Assembly: GCA_965214025.1 (NCBI GenBank)
Contig: CBDCAW010000004.1
Span: 1 to 64,000 of the forward strand
Direction: 5' to 3'
DNA length: 64,000 nucleotides
From: Granulosicoccus sp965214025
GTDB taxonomy: Bacteria; Pseudomonadota; Gammaproteobacteria; Granulosicoccales; Granulosicoccaceae
The notes under the pieces are model-generated. The model made no database searches. It saw only the letters and a program-made list of their open reading frames with translations, and was not told the DNA's origin. The position numbers and the translations under genes were made by a program. Shown here one piece after another: positions 44,939 to 53,137 of the stretch (position 1 is the first letter of the stretch; every line of letters begins with the position of its first letter).

Positions 44939-45861
44939 TGCTTCGATACTGGCGAGACTATTTCACCCGCAACGGTATCGGCCTGGGCCTGTTCCTGCTG
45001 ATATCCGTGCTGCTGTGGATCGTGGTCATGATCGTGCTGCCGCAGGCATTCATGATCGACTTCTCGTTTCGCGCCAACGTGCCACCACCTCAGTGGGGCG
45101 GCGAGAAGCACGTGTATACGTTGCAGCATTACGAATACCTGCTCTACGGCAGCGCCAACTCGCAAGGTCAGTACAACGTCATCGACCTGGCGGTATTCGG
45201 ACGGACCATCCTGGCCGCCGTGTTCGTCACGATCATCGACCTGGCGCTGTGCTACCCCGTGGCCTTCTACCTGGCGCATGTGGCCAAGGGGGGCTGGGCA
45301 AGGCTGATGGTGATTTCGCTGATCGTGCCTTTCTGGATCAACGAAATACTGCGGGCCTTCGCGTTCCGCGTGCTGTTCGGCAGCAATGGCGTGATCAACG
45401 ATGTACTGCTGGCAATGGGAATACTCGATCAGCCCTATGACTTCATCCGCGAGAACGTGGCGCTCTACAGCGGCCTGTCATACGCGTACATCCTGCTGAT
45501 GATCTTTCCGATCTACAACGCGGTGGAAAGCCTCGATCGCAACCAGCTTGAGGCGGCTCGCGACCTGGGCTCGCCCTGGTGGCGCATTCACTGGCGTATC
45601 GTGCTGCCACATGCCAAGCCCGGCATCAGCTCCGGTTGCACCATGGTGTTCATGCTCTCGGCCGGTGCGCTGGCCGCCCCGCAGGTACTCGGCGGCCCGA
45701 GCAGCCTGTGGTTTACCGAGCTGATCTACAAGGCGTTCAACAATTCCGCCAACTGGGCACGCGGCTCGGCCTACGCACTGGTGCTGCTGATCGCCTGCAT
45801 CCTGTTCGTGCTGCTGATGATGCGGCTGTTCAAGGTGAAACTCGGCGACATAGCCAAATGA
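44938..45861 (+). CDS. Polyamine-type ABC transporter permease (PotB-like)
   Basis: A 307-residue inner-membrane permease starting at GTG (MLRYWRDYFTRNGIGLGLFL), which overlaps the ATPase stop. It has about six helices and the cytoplasmic EAA loop NQLEAARDLGSPWWRIHWRI, which contacts the ATPase. The long first periplasmic loop (RANVPPPQWGGEKHVYTLQH) is PotB-like. The TGA stop at 45859-45861 lies within the first unit of a 24-bp tandem repeat and overlaps an ATG that opens an octapeptide-repeat mini-ORF. Confidence 0.9.
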   Translation: MLRYWRDYFTRNGIGLGLFLLISVLLWIVVMIVLPQAFMIDFSFRANVPPPQWGGEKHVYTLQHYEYLLYGSANSQGQYNVIDLAVFGRTILAAVFVTIIDLALCYPVAFYLAHVAKGGWARLMVISLIVPFWINEILRAFAFRVLFGSNGVINDVLLAMGILDQPYDFIRENVALYSGLSYAYILLMIFPIYNAVESLDRNQLEAARDLGSPWWRIHWRIVLPHAKPGISSGCTMVFMLSAGALAAPQVLGGPSSLWFTELIYKAFNNSANWARGSAYALVLLIACILFVLLMMRLFKVKLGDIAK

Positions 45862-46009
45862 CGGCTCCGCCTCGGGGCCAAATGACGGCTCCGCCTCGGG
45901 GCCAAATGACGGCTCCGCCTCGGGGCCAAATGACGGCTCCGCCTCGGGGCCAGGTGACGGCTCCACCTCGGGGCCAGGTGACGGCTCCGCCTTGGGGCCA
46001 GGTGACGGC
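45856..46009 (+). repeat. 24-bp tandem repeat array between two permease genes
   Basis: Six full units start at 45856, 45880, 45904, 45928, 45952 and 45976, with a partial seventh at 46000. Units 1-4 are identical (AAATGACGGCTCCGCCTCGG then GGCC). Units 5 and 6 begin AGGTGAC and each carry one further change. Within every unit GGCTCC can pair with GGGGCC (one G-U pair) around a five-base loop, and the further changes in units 5 and 6 both fall in that loop. No spacers are present, so this is not a CRISPR array. Confidence 0.95.
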
Positions 46010-46016
46010 GAAATGA
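45858..46016 (+). CDS. Octapeptide-repeat mini-ORF coupling two permease genes
   Basis: The repeat period (24 bp) is a multiple of three, so the array is one open frame of 52 codons with the repeating octapeptide MTAPPRGQ. Four copies start with Met, later ones with Val (VTAPPRGQ, VTAPPWGQ), and the frame ends VTAK. ATG 45858 overlaps the upstream permease stop (ATGA), and the TGA at 46014-46016 overlaps the ATG 46013 of the downstream permease. The arrangement allows stop-start re-initiation through the array. There is no direct evidence that it is translated, and it could be merely a by-product of the repeat. Confidence 0.45.
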   Translation: MTAPPRGQMTAPPRGQMTAPPRGQMTAPPRGQVTAPPRGQVTAPPWGQVTAK

Positions 46017-47248
46017 CAGCCGATCGCCTTCGGCAGGGGTTCTCGCTGCTGTTCGTACTGATGTTCTTCGCGTATCTGTTCGGCCCGTTGATCATCATGT
46101 GTCTGACCGCCTTCAACAGTTCCGCCTTCCCGCGCGTGGCGCCGTGGGAATGCTTCACGGTGGAGTGGTTCAACGCACTGGCCGCGGATGCGCGACTGCT
46201 CGATGGCCTGCGCAACAGCCTGTTCATCGGTGCAGGCGTGGTGTGCACGGCCGTACCCCTGGGCCTGGCGGCGGCGCTGATGCTGATGCAGGTGAAGGAG
46301 CGCGTGCGCCCCTGGTACTACACCCTCGTGATCTCGCCGATTCTGGTGCCCGGGGTAGTGCTCGGCATCTCGACCCTGCTCTTCTGGGACCGCATTGGCA
46401 CCATGTTCGGCGCCACGCGCAGCTCGATCTTCTACGACGGCTTCTTTCTGACCATCATTGGCCAGTCCACCTTCATCGCCGCCTACTGCATGTTGGTGTT
46501 CATTTCGCGGTTGCAACGCTTCGACACCGAACAGGAGGAGGCAGCACTCGATCTTGGTGCCAGCCATTGGCAAACGTTCCGCAAGATCCTGCTGCCGTTC
46601 CTGAAGCCTGCCATTGCCTCGGCAGCAGTACTGGCGTTCCTGGCGTCGTTCGAGAACTACAACACCACCGTGTTCACGGCCATCTCCACCAGCACCCTGA
46701 CCACCGTGCTGGCCAGCAAGGTGCGCTACGGCATCGATCCGTCCATCAGTGCGCTGGCCGTGGTCATCGTGGTCATCACACTGGTGGGAGCGGCGATTCA
46801 TGAAGTGCTGAGGCGGCGCGAGCTGGCTCGTTCGATGGCGAGCTCGACCACGGGGATCGGTGCTCAGGCGTCCGGCACTACACCGATTGGCAAGGGCCCG
46901 TCGGCGCGCGTGCAGCCTCCCTGGTTTCGTGATCCGGCGCTGATCATGATCGTGCTGGTCGTGATCGCGGGCCTCGGAACCACCGTGATGGCTGGCACGA
47001 TCGGTGTAGATGAATGCAAGGTGGCTGTCAAGGCTGAAAAGCAGCAGCGCACCAAGCTACGCATCGAGGCGCTGCGCGAGCGCCGCAAGGCCGCACGGGA
47101 CGCAGCGATCACGACTCCCGCCGACACGAGCCCCACGGATGATCCACCCTCAGAAACAGCACCCGGCAACGATCGCAAGGGTCGAACTGGCACCGAGAAC
47201 TTCGATTCGATCTTCAACACGGACAATCTCGGGCCGGGCGGCGACTGA
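46013..47248 (+). CDS. Polyamine-type ABC transporter permease (PotC-like) with C-terminal extension
   Basis: A permease of 411 residues; PotC is usually about 260-290. ATG 46013 (MTADRLRQGFSLLFVLMFFA) follows the Shine-Dalgarno AGGTGA (46000-46005) with 7-bp spacing, contributed by the last repeat unit. The core has six helices and the EAA loop QEEAALDLGASHWQTFRKIL. After the normal end near residue 265 (RRRELARSM) comes an unusual extension: a linker, an extra helix PALIMIVLVVIAGLGTTVMA, a charged coiled coil (KAEKQQRTKLRIEALRERRK) and a disordered tail ending NTDNLGPGGD. This may be a fused accessory domain. Confidence 0.87.
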   Translation: MTADRLRQGFSLLFVLMFFAYLFGPLIIMCLTAFNSSAFPRVAPWECFTVEWFNALAADARLLDGLRNSLFIGAGVVCTAVPLGLAAALMLMQVKERVRPWYYTLVISPILVPGVVLGISTLLFWDRIGTMFGATRSSIFYDGFFLTIIGQSTFIAAYCMLVFISRLQRFDTEQEEAALDLGASHWQTFRKILLPFLKPAIASAAVLAFLASFENYNTTVFTAISTSTLTTVLASKVRYGIDPSISALAVVIVVITLVGAAIHEVLRRRELARSMASSTTGIGAQASGTTPIGKGPSARVQPPWFRDPALIMIVLVVIAGLGTTVMAGTIGVDECKVAVKAEKQQRTKLRIEALRERRKAARDAAITTPADTSPTDDPPSETAPGNDRKGRTGTENFDSIFNTDNLGPGGD

Positions 47249-47291
47249 ACTCGAGCGGCAGACCATTGGCAGTGGCAGCAGTAACCAGGCG

Positions 47292-49178
47292 ATGCACACG
47301 GAATGGGCCAGGCAGGTACGCCACGGCATGATCTTCCTGTTCGCGATGGTTTTGATCGGCGCTGTGGCGACGGCACCGAGCCTTGCGCAGGAAAAAACGA
47401 CCGAGAGCACTCCCGCCAAGGCTTCCAACGCTATCGCGAATACCGAAGAGCCGGCCGTGGGCGGCGCTGCAGGCTCCACGGAAGACAAGGCCATAGCCCC
47501 TTCCGACCCGAAGGCCGAGGCCGAGAAGCGGGCTACCCGGGAGCGTCTGCAGAAGGTCCAGGTGATCATCGATGCGAAGACCGACGAGCGCAAGGCCGTC
47601 GGCGACCAGCTCGAGAGCGCCGGGCCGGAAGAGACAGTCGACCTGCAGGCCGAAGTCGATCAGTTGACGCAGGAGATCGACAAGCTGCGCGACACCTTCG
47701 AACGCCTGGCCACCGGGGGCGCCGATTCCACGCTGTTCATCAACAGCGGCGAGGTCGTCGAATCAGACTGGAAGCAGGATATTGCACTGATCGCCAAGCC
47801 GGTGCTCGACAGCCTCAAGGAGTTGACCGAAAAACCGCGCCGCATCAGTGAACTCAACGAAGCCATCGCCCAACACCGCCGGGAGCGAAGCACTGCCGGC
47901 GATGCGCTCGAAGCCTTGCGCAATTCCGCAGCCGCGATAGAACCTGAAAACGAAACCCTGGCGCGCTCGATCAAGACGCTGAACGGCAACTGGCAGAAGC
48001 GCTTCAACAATGCCCAGAACGAGATCGATGTGGCGCGCCTGCAGATCAGCTCCCTGCAGGGCGACGCCTCCCTGTTCGACAGCCTGACCGGCACCCTGAT
48101 GGACTTCATCAAGGGTCGTGGGTTGACACTGTTGATCGCCACGGGCGCCGCAGGCTTCGTCTACCTGCTGATCCGATTCATGATGAGCGGCTACCGCCGC
48201 AAACTGCTCGACAAGACAGAGCCCAGCAGCCGCACCCATTACCGCATGGCCGAATACAGCGTGCGGGCGTTCACCTTCCTGGTCTGCCTGGTGGTCGTCT
48301 TCATCGTGTTCTACGAACGCGGCGACGTGTTGCTGCTCGGTTTGTTGATCCTGCTGATGGTAGGGCTTGCCCTGAGCGTACGCCATCTACTGCCACGCTA
48401 CGTGGCCGAGGCCCGCCTGCTGCTGAACGTGGGTGGATTGCGTGAGGCGGAGCGCGTCGTGTACCACGGCTTGCCCTGGCGCGTGGAAGCGGTGAACATG
48501 TTTACCATCCTCAGGAACCCGGAACTTACCGGCATCCTGCGTATACCACTGTCCGAACTGCACGTCGCGACTTCGCGCCCCATCGTCGGCAAGGAAACCT
48601 GGTTCCCGACTTCGCGCGGCGACATGGTCATGATCGAAGGCTCCATGTTCGCCGAAGTGCTGAGCCAATCCCCGGATACCGTGGAGCTCAAGACCGGTGG
48701 GGGGCAACGCCGCGCCGTTCCAAGTGCCGAGTTCTATGCGATGTCGATGGTGAACCTCTCGCGCGGCGAAGTGTTCGGTGCCTGGACCGTGTTCGGCCTT
48801 GACTACGACCAGCAGGCCGACGCGCTCGACGAGGTGCCACGCAAGCTACGCAATACACTCCGGGATGATCTCGATAACAGCGATGTGGCCGAATTCGTCA
48901 AGGACATACTGGTCGAGCTCAAGGCCGCCGGCTCGTCGTCACTCGACTACCTGCTGTTCGTCACCTTCGACACCAGGGCTGCGAAGTCATACCTGCGCAT
49001 CGAGCGTATCCTCCAGCGCGCCTGCGTGCGAACGTGCAACGAAGAAGGTTGGAACATCCCGTTTCCGCATCTGTCGGTGGTACAGAAGGGTGTGGCAGCC
49101 GGATCGGTCGAGACTGAGAGGGAAACGGAGGGTGGGTGCGGAATGGCATGCGACGCTTCCGCCCATGTGCCTTACTGA
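47292..49178 (+). CDS. MscS-like mechanosensitive ion channel with coiled-coil periplasmic part
   Basis: A protein of about 628 residues, starting MHTEWARQVRHGMIFLFAMV with a signal peptide ending LAQ. A periplasmic helical and coiled-coil region (residues about 60-265, for example RATRERLQKVQVIIDAKTDE) is followed by three or four TM helices (GLTLLIATGAAGFVYLLIRF, RAFTFLVCLVVVFIVFY, LLLGLLILLMVGLALSV). The MscS-type beta domain has GLPWRVEAVNMFTILRNPEL and GDMVMIEGSMFAEVLSQ. This is a large MscK/YnaI-type architecture, probably for osmotic relief. It may be cotranscribed with the transporter operon. The open frame upstream overlaps the permease gene and is not used. Confidence 0.78.
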   Translation: MHTEWARQVRHGMIFLFAMVLIGAVATAPSLAQEKTTESTPAKASNAIANTEEPAVGGAAGSTEDKAIAPSDPKAEAEKRATRERLQKVQVIIDAKTDERKAVGDQLESAGPEETVDLQAEVDQLTQEIDKLRDTFERLATGGADSTLFINSGEVVESDWKQDIALIAKPVLDSLKELTEKPRRISELNEAIAQHRRERSTAGDALEALRNSAAAIEPENETLARSIKTLNGNWQKRFNNAQNEIDVARLQISSLQGDASLFDSLTGTLMDFIKGRGLTLLIATGAAGFVYLLIRFMMSGYRRKLLDKTEPSSRTHYRMAEYSVRAFTFLVCLVVVFIVFYERGDVLLLGLLILLMVGLALSVRHLLPRYVAEARLLLNVGGLREAERVVYHGLPWRVEAVNMFTILRNPELTGILRIPLSELHVATSRPIVGKETWFPTSRGDMVMIEGSMFAEVLSQSPDTVELKTGGGQRRAVPSAEFYAMSMVNLSRGEVFGAWTVFGLDYDQQADALDEVPRKLRNTLRDDLDNSDVAEFVKDILVELKAAGSSSLDYLLFVTFDTRAAKSYLRIERILQRACVRTCNEEGWNIPFPHLSVVQKGVAAGSVETERETEGGCGMACDASAHVPY

Positions 49179-49258
49179 TCGGCCGAACCGAGTGATAGAG
49201 TGTCACGGGCATTACAGTGCACTGACGCTCCTGTCTGACTCACCTAACGGCACCGTTG

Positions 49259-50149
49259 ATGAAAAGCCCGGGTACCCGGACCATTCGCCCACTGGGCAAC
49301 GATGATCTGCCTTTGCTGATGCAATTCCTGCAGTCGCATCGTGAGGCTTCGCTGATCCTGCTCAGCAATGCCCGGCGTGCCGGCCTGGAAGATCAGGGCA
49401 AGGCCTTTCAGGGTACGTATGTGGCAAGCCTGTGCGATGGCGAGATCACCGGGGTGGCCGCGCACTACTGGAACGGCATGCTGACGCTGCAGGCTCCCGA
49501 CGATGCGCTGGCTCTGGCCCGTCATGTCAGGGCGTCGTCCGAACGATCACTCAACGGTCTTCTCGGGCCTTCCGATCAGGTTCGTGCGGCAGCGGCCGTA
49601 AGCAGCGATGTGCCGCCGGTGTTCGACAGTGAGGAGCGACTGTATTCGCTCGACCTTGCCGATCTGATCCTGCCGACCGCTTCGGGTGGCGTCGATGGCG
49701 TGAGGCGAGCCACTCTGGAGGATCTCGACACACTGGCCCGCTGGTCGGTCGACTACAACATCGAGCTGCTGGGCGCGACGGAGCGCACGTCCATGCTGGA
49801 AACGTCGCGCAAGTCAGTGCGACGGCTGATCGAAGGTGGCCATCAGTGGGTGTTGACGGGCAACGGGAAGGAGCGGGGCAAGCGCGATTTGTTGGCTGCC
49901 TGCACATTCAACGCCGGTATCGACGATACTATCCAGATCGGCGGCGTCTGGACGCCGCAAGCCCTGCGCAGGCGCGGCCATGCCCGAACCGTGGTGGCCG
50001 GTGCACTGAGCACCGCCCGCCATGAGGGTATGAATCAGGCAATACTTTTCACCGGCAATCGCAACCGGGCTGCAAGAAAGGCCTATGAGGTACTCGGTTT
50101 CGTGCCGATTGGCACCTATCACATAATGCTCTACCGATTTCCGGCGTGA
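49259..50149 (+). CDS. GNAT-family N-acetyltransferase
   Basis: A 296-residue protein with an N-terminal GNAT-like half (RTIRPLGNDDLPLLMQFLQS, with HYWNGMLTLQAP) and a C-terminal GNAT core. The core has GVRRATLEDLDTLARWSVDY, the acetyl-CoA-binding region IGGVWTPQALRRRGHARTVV and the terminal FTGNRNRAARKAYEVLGFVP. The arginine-rich loop is a good match to the Q/R-x-x-G-x-G/A motif. The substrate is unknown. ATG 49259 follows a TTG at 49256. It stands between the channel gene and a lipoprotein operon, with 110 and 223 bp gaps. Confidence 0.8.
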   Translation: MKSPGTRTIRPLGNDDLPLLMQFLQSHREASLILLSNARRAGLEDQGKAFQGTYVASLCDGEITGVAAHYWNGMLTLQAPDDALALARHVRASSERSLNGLLGPSDQVRAAAAVSSDVPPVFDSEERLYSLDLADLILPTASGGVDGVRRATLEDLDTLARWSVDYNIELLGATERTSMLETSRKSVRRLIEGGHQWVLTGNGKERGKRDLLAACTFNAGIDDTIQIGGVWTPQALRRRGHARTVVAGALSTARHEGMNQAILFTGNRNRAARKAYEVLGFVPIGTYHIMLYRFPA

Positions 50150-50372
50150 TCTTCACCTCGCTCCAGCCTGAAACGAGTGGCTGTCGCTGCATACGACACT
50201 TAGGATCATGATCACTCTTACCGGTTCAAACTGCTCAAGGCCACCCGGGTGATGTCGCGAGCATGGTGTACGTTGCCGGTGAGTGCAGCTTGAACACCCG
50301 TGACGCCGTCCTGGTCGGCCGGCCCGCTTCAGCTGCCACGCCGGCCACCCTCCAAAGAGAAGACTACAGACA

Positions 50373-51059
50373 ATGCCCATTCGAATGACTCGCCTGCTAG
50401 CCGTTGCGGCGCTGATCGCCCTGGCCACGACCTTCACCGGCTGCGCAACCGAATCACGCAAGGTCGTCGAAGCCGAGACCGTACGCACCTACGACACCTC
50501 CTACAGCGGGCCACGCTACGCGCTGGTGATCGGCAACTTCCAGAACCGTTCCTCCTACCAGCGCGGGCTGTTCTCCGATGGGGATGATCGTCTCGGCAGC
50601 CAGGCCAAGACCATACTGAAGACGCATCTGCAGCAAACCAACCGCTTCGATATCGTCGACCGGGACAACATGCGCGAAATCACCGAGGAGGCGAAGCTCA
50701 GCGGCACGACCCAGAGCCTGCAGGGCGCGCAGATCGCCGTGGGCGGCGATGTCACCGAATTCGGCAGGAAGACCACCGGAGACCAGCAGCTGTTCGGCAT
50801 TCTCGGTTCGGGCAAGAAACAGGTCGCCTATGCCAAGGTCGCGTTGAACCTGGTCGACGTGAAGAGCTCACGCGTCGTCTACTCCGCGCAGGGTGCCGGA
50901 GAGTACGCCCTGTCGAATCGGGAGGTCGTCGGCTTCGGCGGTACGGCCGGTTACGATGCCACGCTGAACGGCAAGGTGCTGAACTTCGCCATCACCGAAG
51001 CGGTGAACAATCTGGTCGATGGGCTCGAACAGGGTGCCTGGTCACCGACGAAGGAATGA
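50373..51059 (+). CDS. CsgG/HfaB-family outer-membrane lipoprotein
   Basis: A 228-residue lipoprotein: MPIRMTRLLAVAALIALATT, then the lipobox FTGC. The CsgG-like core has RYALVIGNFQNRSSYQRGLF, LKTHLQQTNRFDIVDRDNMR and AQIAVGGDVTEFGRKTTGDQ. In curli systems CsgG forms a secretion pore, but this smaller version belongs to a conserved three-gene lipoprotein set with DUF4810 and GNA1162-like proteins, as in Neisseria. The role there is unproven, perhaps transport or assembly at the outer membrane. It is the first gene of that operon. Confidence 0.85.
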   Translation: MPIRMTRLLAVAALIALATTFTGCATESRKVVEAETVRTYDTSYSGPRYALVIGNFQNRSSYQRGLFSDGDDRLGSQAKTILKTHLQQTNRFDIVDRDNMREITEEAKLSGTTQSLQGAQIAVGGDVTEFGRKTTGDQQLFGILGSGKKQVAYAKVALNLVDVKSSRVVYSAQGAGEYALSNREVVGFGGTAGYDATLNGKVLNFAITEAVNNLVDGLEQGAWSPTKE

Positions 51060-51157
51060 GCACGGTCGCTTGCATCACTGCACCGCGACGTCTGATGGCA
51101 GCTCCGCATACGGTGCAACGCACGAGGGCGCCCGTGCCACCGTTCGCACCGCTGTCG

Positions 51158-51511
51158 ATGAAGCCTTTGCTCGCCTTGATTCTACTGAGCACAGTACTGG
51201 TCGGTTGCGTGACGCCTGAACCTCCGCTGTACCGCTGGGGCGCCTACGAGGACATCATCTACCAACCCTACAAGAACCCCGGTGAGTCCGATCCGGTTAC
51301 CGATGCCACGTCGTTGTCCGAAGACATGGCGCGCACCGAGGCCGAGGGCCAGCAGATTCCGCCGGGGGTTCGCGTGCAACTCGGCTACCTCTACTACAAC
51401 CAGGGGAATACCGGCCGGGCCGTCGCCCTGTTCAAGGAAGAGCGCGCGGTATTCCCTGAATCCGCCGTCTTCATCGATGGCCTGCTCGAGCGGATGAAAG
51501 CGCAACGATGA
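51158..51511 (+). CDS. DUF4810 lipoprotein
   Basis: A 117-residue lipoprotein, MKPLLALILLSTVLVGCVTP with lipobox LVGC. The start is set at ATG 51158 because the signal peptide begins there, although the frame is open from an ATG at 51056 that overlaps the csgG-like stop. The mature protein has RWGAYEDIIYQPYKNPGESD and GVRVQLGYLYYNQGNTGRAV, a TPR-like helical pair typical of DUF4810. It is the middle gene of the trio and overlaps the third gene by 4 bp. Confidence 0.82.
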   Translation: MKPLLALILLSTVLVGCVTPEPPLYRWGAYEDIIYQPYKNPGESDPVTDATSLSEDMARTEAEGQQIPPGVRVQLGYLYYNQGNTGRAVALFKEERAVFPESAVFIDGLLERMKAQR

Positions 51512-52182
51512 CCCTTCCGTATTTCAAGGCTTGCCGTAGCCTCGCCATCGCCGGCCTGCTTGCGATTCTGACGAGCGCCTGCGTCACGCCCGAACCGAAG
51601 GATTACACCGCCTTCCGGCAGTACATGCCACGCTCCATTCTGGTGCTGCCGCCGTTGAACCAGTCGCTCGATGCCAACGCCTCCTACTCGTGGCTGACCA
51701 CGGTATCCCAACCATTGGGCGATCAGGGCTATTACGTGTTTCCGGTGGCCGTGGTCGATGAGTTCATGCGTGAGAACGGCCTGCCGGGGCCGGAGGAGAT
51801 GCACGCGGTGTCGTTGAAGAAACTCGACGAGATATTCGGTGCCGATGCCGTGCTGTACGTGACGCTTGAGGAATTCGGGCAGAAGTTCGAGCTGCTCAGC
51901 TCCACCACCCGGGTGCGCGCCAGCGGCCGGTTGGTGGATGTGAAGACGGGTACCGAGCTATGGGTCGGCGAGGTGGACCATGCAGACAGCAGTGGCAGTA
52001 CCAGCGGCCAGGGCCTTGTCGGTGTGCTGGTAGCCGCCGCCATCAATCAGATCGGCAACACCGTGACCGACCGTTCGCACGATGCGGCGAAGCTCGCCAA
52101 CTACCGGCTGATTCGCGATTCGTACGAAGGCCTGCTGCTGGGGCCACGCCACCCCGAATTCGGTGCGGAGCCGGATGAGTGA
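51508..52182 (+). CDS. GNA1162-like (DUF799) lipoprotein
   Basis: A 224-residue lipoprotein: MTLPYFKACRSLAIAGLLAI followed by the lipobox TSAC. The DUF799 core includes YMPRSILVLPPLNQSLDANA, LGDQGYYVFPVAVVDEFMRE and VLYVTLEEFGQKFELLSSTT. The Neisseria homologue GNA1162 is a surface-antigen candidate with a TolB-like N-terminal fold. It is coupled to the DUF4810 gene by an ATGA overlap. The three lipoproteins probably act as one envelope complex, inferred from conserved synteny. Confidence 0.83.
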   Translation: MTLPYFKACRSLAIAGLLAILTSACVTPEPKDYTAFRQYMPRSILVLPPLNQSLDANASYSWLTTVSQPLGDQGYYVFPVAVVDEFMRENGLPGPEEMHAVSLKKLDEIFGADAVLYVTLEEFGQKFELLSSTTRVRASGRLVDVKTGTELWVGEVDHADSSGSTSGQGLVGVLVAAAINQIGNTVTDRSHDAAKLANYRLIRDSYEGLLLGPRHPEFGAEPDE

Positions 52183-52279
52183 GAGTAGCCGTCGGTCGAT
52201 GAAGATGAACACTGAGGTGCCGACGAAGAAGGCGTAGTGCCTGAACAGGCGCCACAGCGAGCGGGTCATCACCGTAGCT

Positions 52280-53137
52280 CTAAAGCCAGAGTGATCCGTC
52301 GATCAGTACATGGCTCGAACCGCCTACACGTACCCGCCCGGGCATTGAACCGTCGAGCCGGATGAACACGCGCCCCTCGCGGCCGATACACCGCCCCTGT
52401 GCCACCACGATATCGTCTTGAAGCTCACCGCTTTGGTATAACCAATGTGCCAGGGCTGCATTGAGTGAGCCCGTGATCGGGTCTTCGCTCATGCCGCTGG
52501 ACGGTGCCAGCATGCGTACTTCATAGTCGACCTCCGAACCGGCCGGGTACGGGCCTATCAGACCGATCGCCTGCTCCTCAGGCCAGCGTGTGCCAGCTGA
52601 ATCCACGCCGAGCACCTGCTCGGCGCTTTCGAGCAGGAACACCTGCCATTGCGGGCCATTGTCGAGCAGGGCAGTTCGCACGATGCTGCCAGGGTCGAGT
52701 TGCATCGCAGCGGCCAGGGCCGCGGCGGCCTTTTCAGGTAATTCGCTGATTCGCGTGGGTGGTGCGATGAAGGCCGGCGACTCCGATGTCAAGTCGATCT
52801 CGACGATACCCACACCGCACTCCTGACGCACGGTGGCGGAATCCTTCGGTATGCCACCACAATGCAACCAGGCGGCGCAGCTACCCAGCGTGGGGTGGCC
52901 GGCGAAAGGCATCTCTCGGGTCGGGGTGAAGATGCGGACTCGGTAGTCAGCCGTCGGATCGGTAGGTGGCAGGAGGAAGGTGGTCTCCGCCAGGTTGGTC
53001 CAGACCGCGAAGGTCCGCATGGCCTCCTCGCTCAGGCCATCCCCGTCCACCACCACGGCCAGAGCGTTGCCGCGAGTGGGTGTGGCGGTGAATACATCAC
53101 ACTGGATGAAGCGCCTCTCGAGCGTGGCGGCACTCAT
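52280..53137 (-). CDS. PhzF-family isomerase/epimerase-like protein
   Basis: A 285-residue protein of the PhzF/diaminopimelate-epimerase-like fold. It shows FIQCDVFTATPTRGNALAVV, the catalytic-glutamate region WTNLAETTFLLPP, VRIFTPTREMPFAGHPTLGS and, near the end, SGMSEDPITGSLNAALAHWL. It may isomerise a small secondary metabolite, but the substrate is unknown. ATG 53137 overlaps the stop of the upstream SDR gene (ATGA), so the two are translationally coupled. The open frame to 53212 lies within that gene and is not used. Confidence 0.88.
   Translation of the reverse strand: MSAATLERRFIQCDVFTATPTRGNALAVVVDGDGLSEEAMRTFAVWTNLAETTFLLPPTDPTADYRVRIFTPTREMPFAGHPTLGSCAAWLHCGGIPKDSATVRQECGVGIVEIDLTSESPAFIAPPTRISELPEKAAAALAAAMQLDPGSIVRTALLDNGPQWQVFLLESAEQVLGVDSAGTRWPEEQAIGLIGPYPAGSEVDYEVRMLAPSSGMSEDPITGSLNAALAHWLYQSGELQDDIVVAQGRCIGREGRVFIRLDGSMPGRVRVGGSSHVLIDGSLWL

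Noticed and set aside
45856..46009. CRISPR array
   Set aside because: Units are directly adjacent without spacers, and there are no cas genes.
45830..46801. A 323-codon minus-strand ORF through the 24-bp repeats and the PotC-like gene
   Set aside because: Antisense shadow; its repeat octamer is merely the reverse reading of the array.
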